From Poriferisodalis sp965208555 (lineage in GTDB: Bacteria > Actinomycetota > Acidimicrobiia > Acidimicrobiales > Poriferisodalaceae): a stretch of 64,000 nucleotides of DNA. The notes beneath the pieces were generated by a model. It made no database searches, was not told where the DNA came from, and was given only the letters and a program-made list of their open reading frames with translations. Shown piece after piece: positions 60,801 to 64,000 of the stretch. Every line of letters begins with the position of its first letter. Position 1 is the stretch's first letter. The stretch covers positions 186,001 to 250,000 of the forward strand of contig NZ_OZ242342.1 of the NCBI RefSeq assembly GCF_965208555.1, read 5' to 3'. The translations under genes and the position numbers were made by a program.

Positions 60801-60866
60801 GCAAGCACTGGCCAACAGCACCATGACGATTCCGGCAACGAGGCAGCGCCTCAGATACCCGCGCAT
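54828..60866 (-). CDS. Very large alpha-2-macroglobulin-like lipoprotein without thioester motif
   Basis: A 2012-residue protein with signal peptide and lipobox LASAC (C22), so it is anchored outside the membrane. ATG 60866 gives the signal; upstream codons would spoil it. It has a Ser/Gly-rich linker, several macroglobulin beta domains, the MG-bait-like region and a YGGSG/LAIDVRENLDALALFDPEV segment, then ASRIKAISALRDV helical thioester-domain-like repeats. At about residue 1518 the segment YRYPSSDAYASR stands where thioester members have a C-x-E-Q motif, so covalent trapping is not expected. The family inhibits proteases by caging. No partner penicillin-binding protein is near. It probably guards the envelope against attacking peptidases. 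Confidence 0.9.
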   Translation of the reverse strand: MRGYLRRCLVAGIVMVLLASACAGDGDAGENGRSAGTPVPVVSDGDDPSGTTLTDRDGDERSGSTPVTVRGDSAGGFSAPGRGTSLTVRLSEGEAIGSQSLPAARRADSVELDAAQVSAVIDRLPPWDDDESDAVDFRRPAETLPPPRVGETIDRPFPAGSDLDTPGVDAGPLEVLRVQPEGHVGIAPFVSITFNQPMVPLATVSQIDSIDVPVTITPPLPGRWQWIGTRTLRFEHDPDVLDRLPMATSYAVEAPAGTTSQAGGELAEAVRFEFETPAPGMLWLVPQHDSLDLQPVFLVAFDQRIDPGAALGAIALSADGERQQIRLATAAEIDGDEYIRSLRGQALDDTWVAFRPTAPLEPDSHIRIEVGPHLPSAEGPNTTPDSSIAEGRTYAPLRLEGDNCALYGCRPGSALVAWFNNALDAETLDAADITIMPALPGATVSVHDSAVIIAGPTVGGTAYEVLLPPALGDVFGQTLGAPETVEFHVDEARPALGFAGGLLATVDPLGAHQTIPVMVRQWEQLRVRLYDVEPSDYGSFLDFVSDWRWGRDTNEIAVPWPLAVDEIVDTGIDHDGLVEIPIDLSGALNGQHGHVVMIVSGAGELAGSERRHSTMAWVQDTDIGLDVITDGRDAAVWTTDLRSGNPLAGVNVAFEGRAREFTTDGHGLARASLNHGAHRWAVASIGADRAINTASIQAWPQNDQLIWYIADDRGIYRPGETVHLKGWVRNLDLSGDGRLEFLPRGGLVAYNASGPFGNDLGNGEIRLDEHGGFDLTVELAEEANLGWASIVLRYLGSSEDGRHHHAFQVQEFRRPEFEVDARLASSGPHLVGEHAVTAVDATYFSGGPLPDAEVTWTVTSRQGSYSPPNWNGFTFGVWHPWWHFGHFDEPWVEPERKIYLGTTDASGSHYLRIDFEGDGDQLPVAVTAEAQVTDVNRQRWASAVNVLVHPASLYVGIRSPRTFVRAGDGLDISAVVTDIDGNAVAGRPFEITAARIAHRYVDGQWTEVHQDAETCEAMSQQTPVECEFAADTGGRYRIWASVVDDAGRSSRSELTRWVAGGSSGAPSRGVDLEVANLVPDAETYAAGDTAEILVDSPFATATGLLTIVHNQIIELRTFEIVDHAAVLEVPITDDHVPQLAVQVEIVSVTERTAADGTRLGGAPPRPAYATGRALLRVPPMLRTLDVAVEPDSAVVKPGAATSIAVQVSGPGGTPVEGANVLLIVVDEAVLALSGYELLDPIDVFYRPRTAHVRIARSRDSILLESPPELLRLIEDEEMADDAVAAESVDDDSGGYGGSGAAGLAIDVRENLDALALFDPEVTTDAAGRMTVDFELPDNLTRYRVMAVAVDGVERFGTAESAITARLPLGVRPSAPRFFNYGDEFELPIVVQNQTDSAMTVDVVVQTSNLELVGSPGRRVTVPANDRVEVRFPARTVSPGTARFRAAAVSGDHADAQIVALPVYTPATAEAFATYGVIDQGAIIQSISAPREVIPQFGGLEINTSSTALQALTDAVLYLADYRYPSSDAYASRIKAISALRDVLGAFEAEGLASPDELDATVRRDIAELSTLQNNDGGFGWWSRYRPSSPYQSIQAMHALTIARTAGFTVSDRVMSNGNWYLRSIEDRIPTDYSQRSKDALLAYALHVRSLGGDRDVEAALALWQRRGTDLESDALAWIWPVVGDDAAEADIERVLNNRVVETAGAAAFVTDYGEDAYLLLHSNRRTDAIVLDALITMAPESDLVAKVVAGLLANRVKGRWRNIQENSFILLALNRYFAVFEADDPDFVARVWLGELYAAEHQFSGRSTDRALTLVPMTELLAAGDTNLVVHKDGEGRLYYRLGLRYAPDDLNLDPADRGFVVQRGYAAVDDPGDVWRDDDGVWNVLAGAQVRVTVTIVNDSRRTNMALVDPLPAGFEPLNPALAVTGDVDSRGGGAADSWWRRTWYSHQNLRDDRAEAFSSYLWAGTHEYSYVVRATTPGTYIVPSAKAEEIYAPEVFGRSGTDIVVVRHQR

Positions 60867-60969
60867 GGTGAGGCAACCCATCCGTCGCGGGCGGCAGTCG
60901 AGGCCGGCCCGAGCCGGTGAACCGCCCCAAGGCGGCACCCGCCGCCTTCCTCGGCACTCAGAGCACTGA

Positions 60970-61002
60970 GCAAGCATGCTGCCTGCAGTCTGTCAGGACT
61001 GC
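60970..61002 (+). repeat. 33-nt direct repeat copy B
   Basis: Partner of 53969-54001 (28 of 33 positions identical, same orientation). It lies 104 bases upstream of the A2M start codon (on the minus strand) within the 279-base gap 60867-61145. No gene or other clear element is seen in the remainder of that gap. Confidence 0.6.
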
Positions 61003-61145
61003 GGGAGGAGTCGAAGTGGCTCCGCGGTCGCATCACAGCGATCATGCAAGCGAACCCAGCTACGGTGACCGGCGTCGACCCGGCGAGCGACGACGAGGCG
61101 TTCCGTTCGATCTCGCAGGGTTGAGCCGAGCCGCCGGAGCGCAAT

Positions 61146-62324
61146 ATGTCCAACCCCCCGATGAGCTCTGCGGAACTGATCAGCGCTGCGAACGAGCTCG
61201 CTCCGCTGCTGCGCGAGACCGCTCGCGAGGCGGAGCTGGCCCGGCGCCCTCTCGACAGGGTGATCGACGCCGTCCGCGACAGCGGGCTGTTCGCGCTCAT
61301 GGTTCCGAAGGCCTATGGCGGCCACGAAGCCGACCTCGACACCTTCTTCGAGGTGACGCTCACGCTGTCTCGCGCTGACGCCTCGATGGGCTGGCTGATC
61401 TCGTTCTACATCGAGCACAACTTCTGGATGTGCGGCTATCCGGAGAGCTTCCAGAAGGAGGTCTTCGCCGAGCGTCAGTTCATCCTGGCCCCTGCCACGC
61501 TGAACGCCGGGGGCGGCAGGGCGACCGCCGTCGAAGGCGGCTATCGGCTTGACGGTCAGTGGCAATGGGGCACAGGCATCATCCATGCCGACTGGGTGCT
61601 GGTGGGAGCGATGGTCGACGAGGGCGACGGGCGAGTCCTGCCGAACTTCTTCGCCGTGCCGCCCGGCGACGTCGAGCCCGTCGACACCTGGTACGTGATG
61701 GGCCTGTGCGGCACCGGCTCGTGGGACATCCGCGTCGAGGACGTCTTCGTACCCGCCGATCGGGTCGTCTCGATGGTCGGGTTGATGAACGCAGCCGGCG
61801 AGTCCACCCGGGTTCACCCAGGAGAGTTGTATCGCACGCCGCTCATTCCCGTGCTCGGTTTCGCTGCCGGGCTCCCCATGCTCGGTGCGGCCCAGATGGC
61901 ACTGGAGGAATACCGCTCGCAGACCAAAGCCAAGATCGCGGCGAATGAGATCGGTGTCGGCGGCCCCGAACGGGATCAGGGCAAGCCGGCGATCGCCGCA
62001 CGGGCGGCGCTGTCGATCGACGCAGCCGAACTCATGTTCCGCGACGTGCTGGCCGATGTGATGGCACAACGCAACAGCGCATCCTTCGAGACTCGCAGCA
62101 TCTGGCTCTCGCGCCTGACCCACGCCGTGTACATGTGCCGTGATTCCGTGAGGGACATCTGCTCGGTCACCGGTGCCAGCGGCAGCCGGCTGGACAACCC
62201 CATTCAGCGAGCGCTGCGCGACATCACGACCGGATCCAATCACCTGATCTTCGATCGAGAGATCCGCTACGCCGACTACGGACGCCTCCTGCTCGACCAG
62301 CCCACCAGCAGGTTCCTGGTGTGA
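61146..62324 (+). CDS. Acyl-CoA-dehydrogenase-fold flavin monooxygenase-like protein
   Basis: A 392-residue protein of the acyl-CoA dehydrogenase fold. The N-terminal helical domain holds GLFALMVPKAYGGHE, the middle beta domain YRLDGQWQWGTGIIHADW and the C-terminal helices. The absence of the catalytic glutamate pattern of true dehydrogenases and the sequence WQWGTGIIHADWVLVGA suggest the HpaB/HsaA-like subgroup of flavin-dependent monooxygenases, which hydroxylate phenols using reduced flavin from a partner reductase. It overlaps the next gene by 4 bases (GTGA), so the two are linked. No reductase is next to it. Substrate unknown. Confidence 0.85.
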   Translation: MSNPPMSSAELISAANELAPLLRETAREAELARRPLDRVIDAVRDSGLFALMVPKAYGGHEADLDTFFEVTLTLSRADASMGWLISFYIEHNFWMCGYPESFQKEVFAERQFILAPATLNAGGGRATAVEGGYRLDGQWQWGTGIIHADWVLVGAMVDEGDGRVLPNFFAVPPGDVEPVDTWYVMGLCGTGSWDIRVEDVFVPADRVVSMVGLMNAAGESTRVHPGELYRTPLIPVLGFAAGLPMLGAAQMALEEYRSQTKAKIAANEIGVGGPERDQGKPAIAARAALSIDAAELMFRDVLADVMAQRNSASFETRSIWLSRLTHAVYMCRDSVRDICSVTGASGSRLDNPIQRALRDITTGSNHLIFDREIRYADYGRLLLDQPTSRFLV

Positions 62325-63154
62325 CGCGTGCGAAACCGGGCAGGGCTGGGACGGCTGGGCGTAAGTCACTGCGGCTCGCTTTCGTCGGCTGGGGGGCGAT
62401 CGCCCGCACCGCGGCCGGTCTGCTCACGGGTGCGCCCGTCGAGATCGTGGCGGTTGCTACTCGCGGCCGATCCGATCTCGTCGACCCGCCGGAGACTGCG
62501 CGGCTCATCACTGATCCCGGCGAGCTGACGGACATCGCTCCTCAGGTGGTTGCCGAAGCGGCTGGCCGCGAGAGCGTCGCCGAATGGGGACCTGCCGCCC
62601 TCGAGTGCGGTGCTGATTTCATCGTCTCGTCGGTCTCGGCCCTTGCCGACGCCGACGTTCTGACGTCCCTGCGGAGCATCGCCATTGGGCAGGGAGCCCA
62701 GATCCACATCCAACCCGGCGCGCTCGCTGGCGTCGAGGCGCTCGCTGCAGCCCGCAGCCTGGGACTCGAGACAGTCGAACACCGGATCTCGAAACCCCCT
62801 CCCGCCTGGCTCGGTACCCCCGCCGAGACGCTCTGCAACCTCGACAAGCTCGACAAGCCCTACGAGTTCTTCAGTGCAAACGCAGCTGAGACGGCGACGA
62901 AGTTCCCGAAGAACGCCAACGTGGCCATGACCACGGCTCTCGCGGGAGTGGGACCCGATCAGACGAAGATCACCCTTGTCGCCGATCCGGCTGCAACGGC
63001 GAACTGTCACCGGATCACGGCCCACGGTGCCTTCGGTGACCTCGACGTCACCATCAGCAACAACCCCTTGCCGGCCAACCCCAAGACGTCGGCAATGGCA
63101 GCGCTCAGCTTGGTCCGTGCTATTCAGAATCGGACGAGTGCGATCGTGATCTGA
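62321..63154 (+). CDS. Aspartate-dehydrogenase-like protein
   Basis: A 277-residue NAD(P)-binding protein. GWGAIARTAAGLL is the dinucleotide loop near residues 23-35, FPKNANVAMTTALAGVGPD near 192, and NNPLPANPKTSAMAAL at the C-terminus; the latter two match L-aspartate dehydrogenase (NadX type), which oxidises aspartate to iminoaspartate. Start GTG 62321 overlaps the flavin enzyme gene by 4 bases. In this context it may act on another amino acid or imine made by the oxygenase; I would not transfer the aspartate role with full confidence. Confidence 0.87.
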   Translation: MTRAKPGRAGTAGRKSLRLAFVGWGAIARTAAGLLTGAPVEIVAVATRGRSDLVDPPETARLITDPGELTDIAPQVVAEAAGRESVAEWGPAALECGADFIVSSVSALADADVLTSLRSIAIGQGAQIHIQPGALAGVEALAAARSLGLETVEHRISKPPPAWLGTPAETLCNLDKLDKPYEFFSANAAETATKFPKNANVAMTTALAGVGPDQTKITLVADPAATANCHRITAHGAFGDLDVTISNNPLPANPKTSAMAALSLVRAIQNRTSAIVI

Positions 63155-63279
63155 AATGCCGCTGGCAGATGGCAATCAGGTAGGCGCCCGCCGTCGCCGA
63201 CGAGAGCAGCGGTGCACGCGTCGAGGTGTTACGCATTTGGCAGCCGTTCCAGACTTCGTGAATCCACAATCGAGGTGCC

Positions 63280-63693
63280 ATGCCTGCAATGCAGCCCACC
63301 GCCGACCAGTTCCGTGCCTTCCGCGATGATCCCTATGACGGTCCCATCGCTCAGGTCAACCTGCTGAAGTATCGAGTCAAGGCCGTCTACGGGCCAGACG
63401 AACCCGAGCACGCCAACGACGAACCCGGCGCCGCCGCCTACCAGCGCTACGTCGATGCCTTCCGGGCTGCAGCGGCCGAGGTCGGCGGAACCTGCCTGCT
63501 CTATGGACACGGCGAGCGCTATTTCATCGGGCAGGGCGACTGGGATGCCGTGCTGATCATGTACTTCCCCAACCGGGCGGCTTTCATCGCCACGCTCAAT
63601 CATGCGGATTACCCCGAGATGCACCGCCATCGAGACGCTGGCCTGCTCTGCCAGGACCTGCTGACGACCCGACCGGCGGTGGCCAACGTTTGA
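63280..63693 (+). CDS. DUF1330-like small protein
   Basis: A 137-residue protein resembling that at 41094-41516, with PIAQVNLLKYRVKAVYG, AAYQRYVDAFRAAAAEVGG and VLIMYFPNRAAFIATLNHADY, the typical dimeric alpha-beta-barrel pattern. Start ATG 63280 has weak ribosome-site support. No partner gene in the same direction lies close; the antitoxin begins about 100 bases further on. Function unknown. Confidence 0.75.
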   Translation: MPAMQPTADQFRAFRDDPYDGPIAQVNLLKYRVKAVYGPDEPEHANDEPGAAAYQRYVDAFRAAAAEVGGTCLLYGHGERYFIGQGDWDAVLIMYFPNRAAFIATLNHADYPEMHRHRDAGLLCQDLLTTRPAVANV

Positions 63694-63774
63694 GGCCGCC
63701 GGCCTCCAAAAAGTCATACGGCGAAGTGGCTCGGGACAGCTACGTTCCGTGGCGACGCTGCGCGGACGGGGTGC

Positions 63775-63792
63775 TGTATGAAATTGTATGAT
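63775..63792 (+). promoter_or_regulatory. Predicted promoter/operator of the antitoxin gene
   Basis: TGTATGA occurs twice, at 63775-63781 and 63785-63791, ten bases apart and thus on the same face of the helix, as favoured by ribbon-helix-helix repressors. TATGAT (63787-63792) can serve as -10 box, 6 bases before the ATG at 63799. Autoregulation is inferred. Confidence 0.5.
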
Positions 63793-63798
63793 CATCCC

Positions 63799-64000
63799 AT
63801 GGCGACCGAACGAGTGACCGTCTCGCTCCAAACCGAGCTCGCTGAGGCCGTGCGTGAAGCCGCAGAAGCAGACGCCCAGAACGTGTCTTCGTGGATCGCC
63901 GACGCAGCACGTCGTCGACTCGCCAGCCGAGGGCTTCGCGACGTGCTGTCCGCATGGGAAGCCGAACACGGTTCGTTCTCTGAAGACGAGCTCGCTGCCG
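63799..64000 (+). CDS. Ribbon-helix-helix antitoxin, N-terminal part (cut by window edge)
   Basis: The visible 67 codons begin MATERVTVSLQTELAEAVR, an N-terminal beta strand followed by helices, typical of CopG/RHH DNA-binding antitoxins. The segment NVSSWIADAARRRLASRG is the second helix region, and the C-terminal acidic tail (AWEAEHGSFSEDELAA) is the type that wraps a PIN-domain toxin. The toxin would lie just beyond the right edge. ATG 63799 is used; an ATG at 63789 is out of frame. The start lies 6 bases after a -10-like box, consistent with a leaderless transcript. Confidence 0.75.
   Translation, partial: MATERVTVSLQTELAEAVREAAEADAQNVSSWIADAARRRLASRGLRDVLSAWEAEHGSFSEDELAA

Noticed and set aside
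1..64000. CRISPR arrays, insertion sequences, prophage genes, rRNA
   Set aside because: No regularly spaced repeats, transposase, integrase, phage structural genes or rRNA motifs were seen on either strand.

Overview
The window is high-GC DNA with densely packed genes, many ATGA or GTGA stop/start overlaps, several starts that look leaderless, and a mycothiol-dependent enzyme. This points to an actinobacterium. The mixture of Rieske oxygenases, CoA-transferases, luciferase-like monooxygenases, sulfatases, sulfotransferases and a DMSP-lyase-type cupin suggests a marine or host-associated lineage such as an Acidimicrobiia-like heterotroph, but no rRNA or other taxonomic marker is present, so this is inference. 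I see no tRNA, rRNA, CRISPR array, integrase or transposase. No gene-free stretch exceeds 300 bases; the longest is 60867-61145.

Layout. 1-4806: a TauD-type dioxygenase cut by the left edge, a TetR-type regulator with two DNA-binding units, a cytochrome P450 and an alkylsulfatase. 4813-12821 (minus strand): a seven-gene run with a Rieske oxygenase, a class II aldolase/decarboxylase, the alpha and beta subunits of a ring-hydroxylating dioxygenase, a dihydrodiol-dehydrogenase-like SDR, a TauD-type dioxygenase and an arylsulfatase. This looks like a route for dioxygenation, rearomatisation and decarboxylation of a carboxylated aromatic, plus sulfate-ester cleavage. 12901-16103: CoA-transferase, SDR and luciferase-like oxidoreductase. 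16152-18416: an orphan molybdenum hydroxylase subunit.

18479-22049 holds the most unusual content. Two genes are interrupted by in-frame TGA codons that fall exactly on expected redox or catalytic cysteines. One is a redoxin fused to a DsbD-alpha-like domain (Sec86-Pro-Pro-Cys89, one TGA). The other is a linalool dehydratase/isomerase-like protein with two TGA codons nine residues apart, matching the spacing of the two active-site cysteines of LinD. In both genes a hairpin with a GGUC-containing apical loop starts 18-20 nt after the relevant TGA, as expected of a bacterial SECIS element. I read both as selenoproteins; the double-Sec LinD-like enzyme appears to be new.

22119-26712 (minus): a luciferase-like oxidoreductase, a PhnD-like binding protein without signal peptide, katG and fur; fur-katG has an AT-rich inverted-repeat operator over its promoter. 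26836-31193: a PadR-regulated ABC export cassette bracketed by 25-nt direct repeats. 31273-36257: DMSP-lyase-type cupin, SRPBCC protein, SDR, AraC/GlxA regulator, rhodanese, and a lipoprotein with an HExxH motif. 36341-41063: SDR, copper-type P-ATPase with its MerR regulator and a 19-bp-spacer MerR promoter, and a zinc alcohol dehydrogenase. 41094-43598 (minus): DUF1330-like protein, methyltransferase, small protein and cupin. 43670-52978: a TetR regulator, a sterol-desaturase-type hydroxylase under a palindromic operator, two sulfotransferase-type proteins (one fused to an SDR) and cysD-cysNC-cysC for PAPS supply, so the organism appears able both to make and to cleave sulfate esters. 53018-64000: a PEP-mutase/isocitrate-lyase-family enzyme, a mycothiol-dependent enzyme, a very large alpha-2-macroglobulin-like lipoprotein, a flavin oxygenase with an aspartate-dehydrogenase-like protein, a DUF1330-like protein and the start of an antitoxin gene cut by the right edge.
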